64,000 nucleotides of DNA from [Phialemoniopsis] sp. UDSM-2020. Lineage: Eukaryota; Ascomycota; Sordariomycetes; Thyridiales; Thyridiaceae. The DNA is taken from assembly GCA_018873225.1 (NCBI GenBank), contig JAEILZ010000006.1, positions 1,860,001 to 1,924,000 of the forward strand, written 5' to 3'. The notes beneath the pieces are model-generated. The model had not been told where the DNA came from. It ran no database searches and saw only the letters and a list, made by a program, of their open reading frames with translations. Both the position numbers and the translations under genes were made by a program. The first letter of the stretch is position 1; each line of letters starts with the position of its first letter. This document shows positions 22,907-32,908 of the stretch, one piece after another.

Positions 22907-23846
22907 TGTCAAGGCTTGTCAACCAAACGACAGCTATAGATCGAGGACACAGGTCATAGAGCGTAGGTCGACTCTTGAATTTGAAATGCTGCCAAGAGAG
23001 TTGACCAAGCTCTGTGACCTGGGGAGAATGCCTCCTCCGAACGGCCTCGGCAGAACACCAGTGTGATTGTACAACTAGCTCACCAAAGTACCTTGTCAAT
23101 GTTTCTAGCTTGAGACTCCATGGACGATCTCGGAGCAAGTGATCCCTTGACCTCCTGTGCCTCTATGCAGCATGTGCTGGTGTGGTGGTACGAGGAGTAA
23201 GCGCGGAGTTCAATCATGTTCAGCGGGCACTGTGCACTGCTTACCGCAACCCCACAACCGACGGGTTGCCAAGCCGGCCACTTGCGATTACGCGATTAGG
23301 ACCTAGCATCTGGTGGAGCCGGGAGTGCTGCCGGATACAACGTTCTCCATGCCTGTGCAGCATGAGCAGCATGCAGTCATGCGAATACATTATTGCTGAC
23401 CCTCATTATGCCGCAGGTATTGGAAATGCCTCAAGATCGTCCAAACAAGGTAAGGTGAAAGGCGATGTCTCTATGTCGTATTTTCTTGCTTTGATGGCGA
23501 CGATCCGATTGCGAAGAATACATTTCGTAATTCCAAATGAGATTGGCTGACTGCACATCCCTGTTTCGCCACGGAGGGTGGTGATCCCATTCATCTAGTC
23601 AGATAGCTTTCACACGTGAAGTGAAAACACCATTCAGTTCAAGCTAGCGAATAGGCCAGGAATTGCTAGCGTCGAGCCTGGCCGCCATCGACACTCCTTT
23701 GACGCTCCAAGGCCAAGCTCTTCCCTTTCTTAGGTGACTGATCCTTGGTTTCGTCCTTACCACTGAATTCCGGTCTTGATCATCTTTGCTAGCAAAAGAT
23801 CTTCTCAAGGCCTACCCAACATCTCACTCTTGGCGCGATATCCAAT
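22907..23846. promoter_or_regulatory. Divergent intergenic region between UstYa copies 2 and 3, 940 bp
   Basis: It separates two head-to-head UstYa genes and should carry both promoters. CGGAG pentamers occur near 23130 and 23195, but this motif is expected by chance about every 500 bp. No gene is seen. Confidence 0.45.
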
Positions 23847-24704
23847 ATGGCCTTCACAGACAGCAAATATCAACAAGTCTCCTTGGATGACCCAGAGAAC
23901 TTCTCAAGTTCTGCAAGACCACAACAGTCATCACGGTCAAGTTTAGCAGTAATATGTGCTCTGTTGATAGGATGGATGGTTACCATCTTTGCCTACTTCA
24001 GCGAAGTTCCAACAGGGAACGGACCGCTGCACCTCTACTCGAACACTCCTATTCCAAGAGAGGTCTTTCGGCCTGTCAAAGTCATCTTTGACAAGGACGA
24101 ACGATATATTGGTGGGACGCCGGAAGCAAATCGAGAATGGGATAAACTTGTCGCTGGTAGGTGGTCTTTGATCCATCCGTTTGACTCAAATCTCAACTCG
24201 AAGCACCAGGGCATGACGCGGTCTGGATTGACAATCCCGCTCAATGGGGCCTCGGCGAAGGCATTGTCGCGCCATACGATCACCCAAATACACCGGTTCC
24301 CAAACCTCAAGATTTCTACGTTATCTCCATTCTGCATCAGATGCATTGTCTGGTCAGTGATCCCATTCGTTTCCTTGTACATAGCGTATACTGACTGCGA
24401 CACTGCGTAGAACATGGTTCGGTTCCAGTATTACCAAGAGAAGCATCGTTTCGATACCTCGGCCGACCCGGACGCGTTCAAGTGGAAGGTGCACGTTGAG
24501 CATTGCTTCGAGTATCTCCGTCAGGCAATCTCTTGTGGGGGCGACTTGATCATCGAGGGAAACAGTCCGATCAACGTGGGCAAAGGGCACGCAACGTCAG
24601 TGACCGGATGGGGCGTGGAGCACGATTGCATCAACTTTCAAGTCTTGCTACAGTTCCAGACCGAGCAGGAGGCCAAGTATAATCTTACGTGGCAACGAGA
24701 ATGA
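23847..24704 (+). CDS. UstYa-family oxidase (DUF3328), copy 3 (248 aa)
   Basis: Three exons: 23847-24156, 24210-24352, 24411-24704. A membrane helix lies at about residues 33-51. The lumenal domain shows HQMHC at 146-150 (followed by LNMVRFQYY) and HVEHC at 179-183 (followed by FEYLRQAISCGGDLIIE), then the GWGVEHDCINF tail motif. The landmarks are complete, so it should be an active UstYa-type oxidase. It is closest by eye to copy 2, with which it shares the promoter region, and the two may act as a pair as UstYa and UstYb do in ustiloxin biosynthesis. Confidence 0.9.
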
Positions 24705-24845
24705 TTTGACTGCTATTCTGAGGGAGCAAATTTAGCTTACAGTAGTGTATTTGAGGCAGAACCATTGATATACAGATAATCAATGGGTTTCAGAGTCCAA
24801 TATAGCGTGTATTGTTCCTAATTGTCGCTTTATACAGATCCCAGC

Positions 24846-25466
24846 TCATAGACCATAGACACTCAAGTCGTCACTCATTTCTGGCTTTGCAAAAACAGCC
24901 CCAATGACGTTGCCAAACACTTTGAGCTCATGCAGACCGCGATCTTCGAACCCAAGCTTGCCAAATACAGCCTTTGACGCCTCGTTCTTGGGATCAAATA
25001 ATCCCAGGACATCCCTGACACCCTTCTCATTCTCTGCATACCGGAGTAGGGCGTTGGAAGCCTCGGTCGCAATACCCCGCTTGGTGTATTCAGGCAGCAC
25101 AGCAAAACCCAGGTCGGGTGCTGAGTAGCAGTTTGGTGGTTCGCCCCGCATAAGCGATACGGTACCAACATGTGTACACCCCTCCAAGACCTCTGGGAAA
25201 TTGTCTATCGCGGTGGTGCTAGACGGCTTCAGGCTGACCAAATAGGTCCCATAGCCATTGCGTTCATGCTCGTTTATGAAACGTCCTTCGAGGAGCTTCC
25301 GGGCGGCATCGATGGTGGTGATGGAGGTAGGCTTGCCGCCGATTGAGGCGATGAACTCGGGCGTATTGTACAGCTTGACCAGGAAAGCGCAATGCGAGTC
25401 TAGACTTGGTTGAAAGTATGAGATGTACAGCCTGTCCGACTCGATGAAGAACTTTGGGTCGCTCAT
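24846..25466 (-). CDS. GNAT (RimJ/RimL-type) N-acetyltransferase in the cluster (206 aa)
   Basis: A single exon. I place the start at the ATG of MSDPKFFIES (25466); a longer frame upstream adds 17 residues unlike the family. The fold has a RimL-like beginning (ESDRLYISYFQP), the central HVGTVSLMRG strand, and motif A with LPEYTKRGIATEASNALLRYA, the acetyl-CoA pyrophosphate loop (RGIAT here for R/QxxGxG/A). Motif B follows in FDPKNEASKAVFGKLGF. It transfers acetyl from acetyl-CoA to an amine. In this setting a peptide N-terminus or a lysine is possible, but a bystander role is equally open because the enzyme is cytosolic while the peptide is made in the secretory pathway. Confidence 0.85.
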   Translation of the reverse strand: MSDPKFFIESDRLYISYFQPSLDSHCAFLVKLYNTPEFIASIGGKPTSITTIDAARKLLEGRFINEHERNGYGTYLVSLKPSSTTAIDNFPEVLEGCTHVGTVSLMRGEPPNCYSAPDLGFAVLPEYTKRGIATEASNALLRYAENEKGVRDVLGLFDPKNEASKAVFGKLGFEDRGLHELKVFGNVIGAVFAKPEMSDDLSVYGL

Positions 25467-25807
25467 TTTGTATTGTGCACTTCTTTGATGGCAATGAAGA
25501 AGATGAAAGCTGGGCATTTCGGATCTGTAAATTTAGCCATCCAGTCACGGTTTATATCTGGTAGAATATGATATGACTAATCTTACCTATCCACCTGCAG
25601 TACCACATGATAAGCAACAATGGCATTGGGGTTTCATACTTCTTTATTCCAAACGTTCCAGCAGACGTGTCAATGAGTTCCTTCATAATAATCTTACGTC
25701 AAGCTACATGCATACCTGATCATAGATCTATCTCAGTATGTGTACACACAAGTGTCCATTGTTACTGGAAACATCTGATCAGTCTGAACCTTATTGACTC
25801 CTATTGA
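25467..25807. other. Intergenic, 341 bp
   Basis: It contains the upstream region of the GNAT gene and the 3' end of UstYa copy 4, both on the minus strand. Nothing else is recognised. Confidence 0.5.
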
Positions 25808-26663
25808 TTATTGATCATCCTCCATGCCTTCGCCAAATTTATTGCGGTGCCCTGGAGTATGGGTCAAGACACCCTTGTACCCGGGCCCATCAACCTTGTC
25901 GGAGCGATGATCATAAGACCAAGAGAATATCCTCTCAAAGTTACGGCATTGATGAGTAGCTCCCATGCCATTGATTCCGACAACAGTCAATGGCTCGAAG
26001 GTGACATCTCCACAGCACATGAGGGCCTGCCGGATGTAGTCCAAGCAGTGATCGCGATGCAGCTCAACCTCGTCAGGAGGCATGTCAGTTACTGTCTCAG
26101 GGTAATATGCAAAGCGCAGGAAGTTCAGGCAGTGCAGCTGGTGAAACATCGAAACTCCATAGACCTTGTGCGTGGTCGGGTTGTGAGGAGCTGGCAGAGA
26201 GGGTGGGAGATGGTTGGTGATCTCGTTGGGCACCTCCACAATGCCATCGCCGGGAGGTGAGAGTCGCTGCCACATCTCATCTGTCTTGTTGGACGGCGGT
26301 CCACCGAAATAATGATACGGTTGGAAAGTGACGGGAGTGTCGAATACCACTGTTGGCTCCTGAGGTGAGTTTGTGCTCTCTATGAAAGGTAGTCGAGCAC
26401 TTACGATCGGGCTCGAAATGGTCCACCTTTGCATGTCCATCACAGCTAAACTTCTGCAAAAGGCGATTCACATGAGCCCAGGTCCCGAGACCTGAAGCGA
26501 GAATGGTGAGGTTGACGATGGTGAGCATGGTCCTTCCGTTGAAACAAGACTTTCTCTGTCTTCCGTTCAGGATAGAAGCTGGCTGGACATGCTCGTCGAG
26601 TAGAAACTGTTCGGCATCATTCATGGTCAAAGATGTATTGGACGAGCTGCTCTCACGGCCCAT
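25808..26663 (-). CDS. UstYa-family oxidase (DUF3328), copy 4 (266 aa)
   Basis: Two exons: 26663-26405 and 26349-25808. The acceptor at 26351-26350 was preferred over a nearer AG because only it keeps frame. The start is ATG of MGRESSS. A membrane helix lies at about residues 46-62. The lumenal domain has HQLHC at 156-160 (followed by LNFLRFAYY) and HRDHC at 184-188 (followed by LDYIRQALMCCGDVTFE), then GATHQCRNFERIF. All family landmarks are intact. It lies head to head with the precursor gene across 1.5 kb, which makes joint regulation likely. Confidence 0.88.
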
Positions 26664-28162
26664 ACTGAATGACAACACGGTGGGAAGGTGAAATGACTAT
26701 GAATTGTCGATGTAAAGGATGAGAGACGACGTGCACACCAGAACTTCAACAAGGAAGGATGTGAAGTCGATGTTGCAGCAGAATGTTAGGAAAGGCGTCT
26801 ATCAATCAACGACATCGGTGGCCCTTCCAAGCGAACAAGGTGTAGATGGAGGTATGAGGCCAAAGTTCTGCCTCTCAGTAAGTGTAATAGGTTCCCAGAG
26901 GAAGATGGGGGTACGTACTGAGAGCGTGATGAGCAGCAACAGCCCAAATTAGCGTAAAGTGCCCCAGTGGGGAAAGCGGCTTGCTGCTGACCCTTGTCAG
27001 CGTTGTGCAGCGCGAGCCCGTGAAATAAGCATTTGCCGAGCTAGACCCCTGCCAACTAATGTCCAAAATAGGCTACGCAAGGCGCACTGTAGATCTATCA
27101 TCCGTACGGTGTAAGAGCCGGAACCGTACACGGTGTGACACCGAGGAGGAGGTTAGCAAATATGCTGCCCTTGCTTCGCCGCTATACGACAGGTTTCATC
27201 TACGCAACACACAGCACAGCCTCCCGATTTTGACCGCAGAGATATGTAGGACCAGAGTCTAGTCCCGTCATATCCGGGAATGGCAACGCGTAAGCCTCAA
27301 CCATGGAAAACACTCATGTTCCATGCAAGCAAGGATGTTATCTTCTTCAACTATCACGCGAGAGTTGCAGTTTGAGGTGAAAGATCTGCAAAACGTTTCA
27401 CATCATCTGCCGGTTCATCATTACAACACGCCCGTGCCCTGTGATGACGGTGCATATACGACAAGGCCTATCGGAGCCGGTTTATTGATCTTAAGCCGAC
27501 TCGCCACCTCCCCATATCGAATATTCAAGATACAACTCTATACGGCAACAACGTGCATAGACTCAACAAACCCACTTGCACAAAGCTACCTTGGTACATA
27601 GTACCAACGAAAGTATCTCACCTTCCATCTTGACGGGAACATGTCACCTTCCATGTTAGTATAAGTTGATAGACACGACAGCAGTGGTCCACGTTGGAGA
27701 ACTCCTACCTCTTTCGTGCCGTTCATGTTTGTTTCTCAGCTTACTGCATCGGCAAAGGGCTTCCAATAACCGATAGATTGAGTTGCCGCGGGATAGCGAT
27801 ACTAAGATCCCACCATTAAGACGTGATTTGTCCTCGGCATGAGAGCTACCCCAGACCACTCCGGCAAGCTATGATGGCATCAGCCGTGTAACACGACTTG
27901 ACTTGTACGTGAATTACTCGGTGGTTCAGTGAAAGAAGATGCTGGCTCGGCTTTGAGTCGATGGTATTCTGTCACCCCCTGACATGGTTAAAGAGAAGTA
28001 TAGACGGAGCATCGTAGTCAGAGTAGATAAAGATAGTGTACAACTCCTATGTTTCTATCCTTCAACTGAAACTCCCCATCGACTTTCCCGAGCACCATTC
28101 AACAACAAGATCATTTCACCCTCTCACTTTACCTGTGATTGCAATCCAACCCTCTTGTCAAT
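26664..28162. promoter_or_regulatory. Large divergent region upstream of the RiPP precursor, 1499 bp
   Basis: It separates UstYa copy 4 (minus) from the precursor gene (plus). No supported gene lies inside; frames are under 95 codons. The last 80 bp before the precursor ATG form a CT/CA-rich leader (TTTCACCCTCTCACTTTACC) typical of highly expressed fungal genes. A CGGAGCCGG sequence lies near 27475. The unusual length suggests extensive regulatory sequence or an undetected non-coding transcript. Confidence 0.45.
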
Positions 28163-28750
28163 ATGAGGTACACCATCACCATCGGAGCCATGCTCCTCCC
28201 CTTCCTCGCTGCAGGCATTCCTCTCGCCGACAACCAGGATGTTGAGCCCGCCTATGTTTGGGCCTCTCCTGGTAAGCGCGACAGCAACAAGGAGCGCGAC
28301 GTTGAACCCGCGTACGTCTGGGCTTCCCCCGGGAAGCGTGACAACGATGCGCGCGACGTGGAGCCCGCATACGTGTGGGCCTCGCCCGGCAAGCGCGAAA
28401 ATGATGAGCGCGACGTCGAGCCTGCCTATGTCTGGGCTTCTCCTGGAAAGCGGGAGAATGACGAGCGTGAAGTTGAACCGGCCTACGTCTGGGCTTCACC
28501 GGGTAAGCGTGATGAGGAAGCACGCGATGTCGAGCCTGCTTACGTCTGGGCGTCTCCGGGGAAGCGCGAGGAAGCGCGTGATGTGGAGCCCGCCTATGTT
28601 TGGGCTTCACCTGGCAAGCGTGAGAATGATGAGCGCGATGTTGAACCCGCTTATGTCTGGGCTTCGCCAGGCAAACGCGAGAACGACGAAAGCGACGTCG
28701 AGCCCGCGTACGTGTGGGCTTCTCCCGGCAAGCGTGGCGAGAAGGAGTAG
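28163..28750 (+). CDS. Dikaritin-type RiPP precursor with nine identical repeats (195 aa)
   Basis: A single exon. Residues 1 to about 20 form a signal peptide (MRYTITIGAMLLPFLAAG). From residue 26 the protein consists entirely of nine copies of DVEPAYVWASPGKR (copy 5 begins with Glu) separated by acidic spacers of 4-6 residues such as ENDER, DNDAR or DEEAR. Every copy ends in Lys-Arg, the Kex2 protease site. This layout is that of UstA/PhomA-type precursors of fungal dikaritins. The predicted core is YVWASPG, or a version extended by the preceding Ala. Tyr at core position 1 is the expected phenol donor and Trp occupies position 3, where known members have an aliphatic residue. The flanking UstYa genes support this reading. 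A pheromone precursor is the main alternative and is unlikely (no Trp-Cys...Cys-Trp-type core). Confidence 0.93.
   Translation: MRYTITIGAMLLPFLAAGIPLADNQDVEPAYVWASPGKRDSNKERDVEPAYVWASPGKRDNDARDVEPAYVWASPGKRENDERDVEPAYVWASPGKRENDEREVEPAYVWASPGKRDEEARDVEPAYVWASPGKREEARDVEPAYVWASPGKRENDERDVEPAYVWASPGKRENDESDVEPAYVWASPGKRGEKE
28238..28735 (+). repeat. Nine tandem repeats inside the RiPP precursor
   Basis: Copies begin at 28238, 28298, 28355, 28412, 28469, 28526, 28580, 28637 and 28694; each conserved unit is 42 bp and the spacing is 54-60 bp. At the DNA level the units differ at many third positions (for example the Val-Trp-Ala-Ser codons vary), yet the encoded 14 residues are the same in eight copies and differ by Asp to Glu in copy 5. 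Seven of the eight spacers end in Arg; the last ends in Ser. Confidence 0.97.
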
Positions 28751-29150
28751 TGGCAAGTAATCAGTGAACACGGAGTGCCGCTCAAGATCAATACTGCAAT
28801 GCTTAACAGTCTGTCACTCCTGAATACTATCTGTATTTCCTTCCTCAAGAGGCTGGCTTGGTCAAATCATGATATCGGCCCTGTTTGCTGGACTTTTGAA
28901 CACTTCGGTTCCGATAAGCTGCCTACTCATCTCAGATAGCAATACACGCCTTGGCCTTACATGAATGAAGTTTTCTTGTTCAAATCTTGATGGACGCCCC
29001 AATTGCATTCATGATACTTTGTCACAGGGAGAAGGTCTGTTACCAACAAGACTTGAAAATCTAGGACAGAGAGTAATGAAATTTGTGGTTGTCAACGCCA
29101 AAGACAATTTATTGCCAATCGCTACATATATGTGTGTATGGGTGATAGGT
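28751..29150. other. Intergenic between convergent genes, 400 bp
   Basis: The precursor and the 2-oxoglutarate oxygenase genes converge here. The interval should hold both 3' untranslated ends. No gene is seen. Confidence 0.5.
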
Positions 29151-30120
29151 TTACCATGCTTCCCGCCTTGTGAAAATATTGAGCCCGACCTTCCTCCCCT
29201 CCTTGACGGGCATTCCTGCATGCCAGACGCCAGGGTGGCCCGTGCCATTGGGATACAGGTTGCCCCAGAAGACAGCATTGCCAGTAATGGCCTTGAAGGC
29301 AACTCCACCAACACCACTATCATCCTGGCAATCAATGAACTTGCACCAGTGTGCTGGGAAACGACCGTGATAGTGAGGAAACTGCGTGGCTCCTCCCATG
29401 CACTTGCCCTCCACACCTGGCTCACCAGAGTCACAGGCAAGGTAGACAAAGAACGTAGAGATACGCGGATTGTCCATGCCGGCGAACCACTTCAAAAAGC
29501 CCCGAATCAGCAAAGCTCGGGCGACGAGGCCGGTGATGAGAAAATAGGTTGGAGTGACTTACGTCGTAATGCGGTCTGAAGTGATCGCCGACCGTGTACT
29601 TGACCACCTGCAGGTCCTCCAGATGGTCCTTGGGTACAAAGCCCTGAAAGTCTACAGAGCGCTGCTCGATACAGCGCACCACAGGGTCGTTAGGAAGCAC
29701 TGCTGACATAGATGAGCGGATTTCCGTGTCATATGTTTCTAGACGTTTCCCTTGAGACACTGGAGACTGTATGTAGAGCGGCACGGCCAGGTCCAGGAGG
29801 TAGTCAATCTCGGCTGGAGCCAGATAGTTCTCGACATAGATAATGAGAGGATCGGTGCTGAATATGTTGGTTCTGAAGGTATGAGTCGGGCAGGCCGCTT
29901 CATACTGGCTGCGAAGGGCATCATGCTTGTTCAAGATGCTTGTGGTTTGGCTGCGCAGAAAGCGGGACAGATCTAGACTGGAAATGGAGTCGACGCATTG
30001 ATTCCCATACTTGAGACAGAAGATAGCAATGAAGGTCGGCGCGAAGGTCGTCAAGAGCGACCTCTTCAGGGCGAACCCATTGGTCTTCGAAGCTGTCGTC
30101 TTGGGTTGTTTCGAGGCCAT
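29151..30120 (-). CDS. Prolyl 4-hydroxylase-type 2-oxoglutarate/Fe(II) oxygenase, membrane-anchored (298 aa)
   Basis: Two exons: 30120-29563 and 29489-29151. The second exon start was set where the family motif RPHYDWF is restored. A hydrophobic N-terminal anchor (LLTTFAPTFIAIFCL, about residues 22-36) predicts a type II protein facing the secretory lumen. The jelly-roll domain carries the full iron triad H184, D186 (HYD) and H276 (VWHAGMPV), and K286 in GRKVGLNIF to bind 2-oxoglutarate. These are the landmarks of prolyl 4-hydroxylases. The lumenal placement and the Pro in the YVWASPG core suggest hydroxylation of proline, or of another core carbon, during maturation; that is inference. A housekeeping role is less likely given its position inside the cluster. 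Confidence 0.88.
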
Positions 30121-31370
30121 GGCGATGTTTGGTAGAGTCTATGACAGAAAGATTGGGTGGAAAAAGAAAGTTGTGCAAACGGGGGATCTGTCTCCTCCCT
30201 GTTGAGTATACTATTCCCGATCTCGGCGAAGCTCTGCGATCGAAATGGGTGACCGGAGAAGACTGTTGGGATCCCGTCCGTCTAGTCACCAATATATCCC
30301 ATAGTGTCATTGTGGATGGGAGGAGGAGTTCGCCCTGTAAAGGTCCAAAAGATCTGTGAACGGTGATAGTTCCTCTCCAACATTGAACGCTAATTGCTGT
30401 GATGCAACTGGTCTTCTCTAGAGGGTCTGGGACCGCCTAAGCAAAGACATGTACTTGACACAGATTGTCTCTCATGTTACATCGATCGACGTTGAAGGCG
30501 ACAGACACTGTGCGCAGACTGTGTACTCGTTGCTTTGCCAGTAATATGCGAGTAGTTTGTTCCCCTCAGTCCCACATTTGCTTACACGCAGGGTCCTGCA
30601 GGCGGCACACGCGTATGAACGTTCACATAATCCTAGGTATTTAACTGTCGCACAGCATATAGACTATATAGGCTTACATGTCGGTATTGCATGGGGGACT
30701 GCATGTGGCGCTTATCCGGGAGGGCTTCAATGGCCAGTCAGACTGCTTGCTCTAGTCTTGAATAGGAAGCCACTCAATCAGAGTAATATCAACTTCGTAT
30801 TCTCACCGCAGCGTCATGCATTGGAACCATTCCACGCATCTCGAGCCGCTTGTGGAACTTTGGTCAATCACTACTCAATAGAACTATCAACAGCTGTCGA
30901 GCTGCTTGATCTCCTTCCTCGACAATCTGGATAACGGGAAGAGCACTCAGTCCCGACGGATAATCGGGTACTTGTACACAGTATGTGTTGCCTGTTCTTC
31001 AAACGGAGAATCTCACTTTTTGGATCTCGGCCGAGTGAGATTTCGACCAATACGTGGACGTTGATTGTATATCATCGATTATCCCACTACCAAAGCTTGA
31101 TTGCAAATTGTCGCGCAAGATACTGCACCTGATAGGACTTTCCGTCAGTGACCGGGTAATAGGCCGAGCCCATCGGTTAGCCAATCCACTCAATGCAAGA
31201 AAATAATACAGAGATGTAATCGAAACTCAGTGACTGCTATCGCTTCACTATCAACTCAAGCGATTGATCTCTTTCCAGCGAGGTCCAGGGGGTTTACGTC
31301 GATGAGGTGTCTTGTCTTTTACCTAGCGATCATTGCAGTCTCTTCCACGAGCAGAACGCCCAAGCCCAGC
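30121..31370. other. Intergenic, 1250 bp, divergent promoters
   Basis: It separates the oxygenase (minus) from the DOMON-cytochrome b561 gene (plus). A 125-codon frame at 30557-30934 has no recognisable content and was not accepted. The stretch is somewhat AT-rich. Confidence 0.5.
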
Positions 31371-32908
31371 ATGTTTCGACTTACCTTCATGTTTGCTTCC
31401 CGACTGCTGTTACTATTTGCACTTTGTGGCTTGCGTGTCCAAGCTGCGCTGCAGTACTGTTATCACAGACCGTCAAGTTCAGTCCACTTCTGTCTAGCTA
31501 TCCAGACATGGCGCAATACGTCGACGTCTTCCACGGACCTCTTTGTTACCCTTGGTCATCAGAGGTACTCGGATAGCGGATGGCTCGCAGCTGGTCTCGG
31601 AGATAATATGTTTGGCGCTCTGGTGTTTGTCGAATATGTTGACGAGAACAACGGTAAAATCATTTTTCTTGACTCTGTCAGCCAAACGACGCATCTCTAA
31701 GTGTCCGAGATTCTGACCTGGACAGAGCCCACTATCAGCGTTCGTCATGCAAGGTATGATAGACTTGTGTGGCATTAATTTGCTCCTAGTTATGACTGCT
31801 AACATCCTTGGCAGGGGGCATGCTGAGCCTCGACCCTCGGATCGGTTGCCAAAGGTATCGATATCAAGTATCGTTGTGAACAGTAGCTCTTGGCTTGAGG
31901 CGTCTTTCATCTGCTATGGTTACAATGTCTGGCCCACAACAGAGGACGAAAATGCGGTGCAGCCGTTCATCTGGGCCTCCAATCCCAAGAAGGGCTTGAG
32001 TGGTGTGTCTACCGATGCCAAGTTAACACTTCATGAGCATTATGGTCATTTCTCATTTGAGATGGACAAGGCGGTGTATGGAGAGCCATTTCCCCCATCA
32101 ATGCTGAGAGTCGATTTCAGCAAGCCAAACGACGACGACGTCACAGCGGATGAGCATGAAGCCAACTCCCACGGAACCCATTCTCACCTCACATATGTGG
32201 CTCATGGCGTCTTCATGGTGGTTGCAGTCATGCTCTGCTTTCCCGCTGGCGCGATAAGCATTCGAAACGGCGTTGGACATGCGTTCCGTAGGCATGTCCT
32301 TTCCCAAATAGCTGGAATGACCGCCGTTCTCGCAGGTGCCCTTCTGGCAGGTTTTTCTCCACACACTTTGGTATGTGATCCATCGCACTCTCCTTTTTAT
32401 CTCATCGTCGCTGTCTTTTGGAAGAGCAGGCCGGCCTGTTTTGACTTAGCTGACGGATTACAATAACCAAGGCGAGTCTGACGACAACTCGTGGGTTGTT
32501 CCACGTCCTGCTAGGATCCTTTCTTATAGGCGCTGTAATGATCCAAGCGTTTCTTGGCTATCGGCACCACTTGGGCTACAAGCGAAACCGGCCGACGCCA
32601 AAGACTACACAAGGCCATCTCTACCTTGGACGTTTCATCATCATATGGGGAAGTATCAATGCTTTACTGTACGTCTAAACAGTATTCCAAATGCCAAGCC
32701 TATCTAAATATGGTCAATGTCATTGAACAGACGCGCTGACTTCAGTTACAGGGGTTCGAAACTAGCCGGTGTTTCCTCTTCAGTGTTCGCCTTTCTATCT
32801 ACGCTAGCCGTGCTTGACATCCTCGTGGTTGTTTCGTCGGCATATGTCCGGTATCACGATCGCAAAGCAGTGGCTTTTGAGAAGCTTGACGACTACAGTG
32901 ATGATTGA
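31371..32908 (+). CDS. DOMON (CDH-cytochrome-like) - cytochrome b561 transmembrane electron carrier (414 aa)
   Basis: Five exons: 31371-31653, 31702-31753, 31815-32370, 32472-32668, 32752-32908; all phases fit. The last acceptor was picked from three in-frame choices because it restores INALLGSKLAG. The signal peptide is MFRLTFMFASRLLLLFALCG. Residues 26-205 form a DOMON/CDH-cytochrome-like heme domain with GWLAAGLGDNMFGALVFVEY (probable Met ligand M80) and a following RHARGHAEP. Residues 220-400 form a b561-type membrane domain with four candidate heme histidines (VAHGVF, FRRHVLS, LFHVLLG, QGHLYLG) and a short polar tail. Such proteins pass electrons across a membrane. Here one could reduce metal centres of lumenal oxidases; that role is inference. 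Confidence 0.82.

Noticed and set aside
28176..28610. 144-codon antisense frame over the precursor
   Set aside because: It is a shadow of the repeat codons; composition is Arg/Pro/His-rich without any domain.
28163..28750. Alpha-type mating pheromone precursor
   Set aside because: The Kex2 repeat layout is similar, but the repeated unit lacks the Cys-flanked aromatic core typical of filamentous-fungal alpha pheromones, and the gene lies among UstYa oxidases.
30557..30934. 125-codon frame between the oxygenase and b561 genes
   Set aside because: No domain, no signal peptide and no conserved-looking pattern; probably chance in a promoter region.
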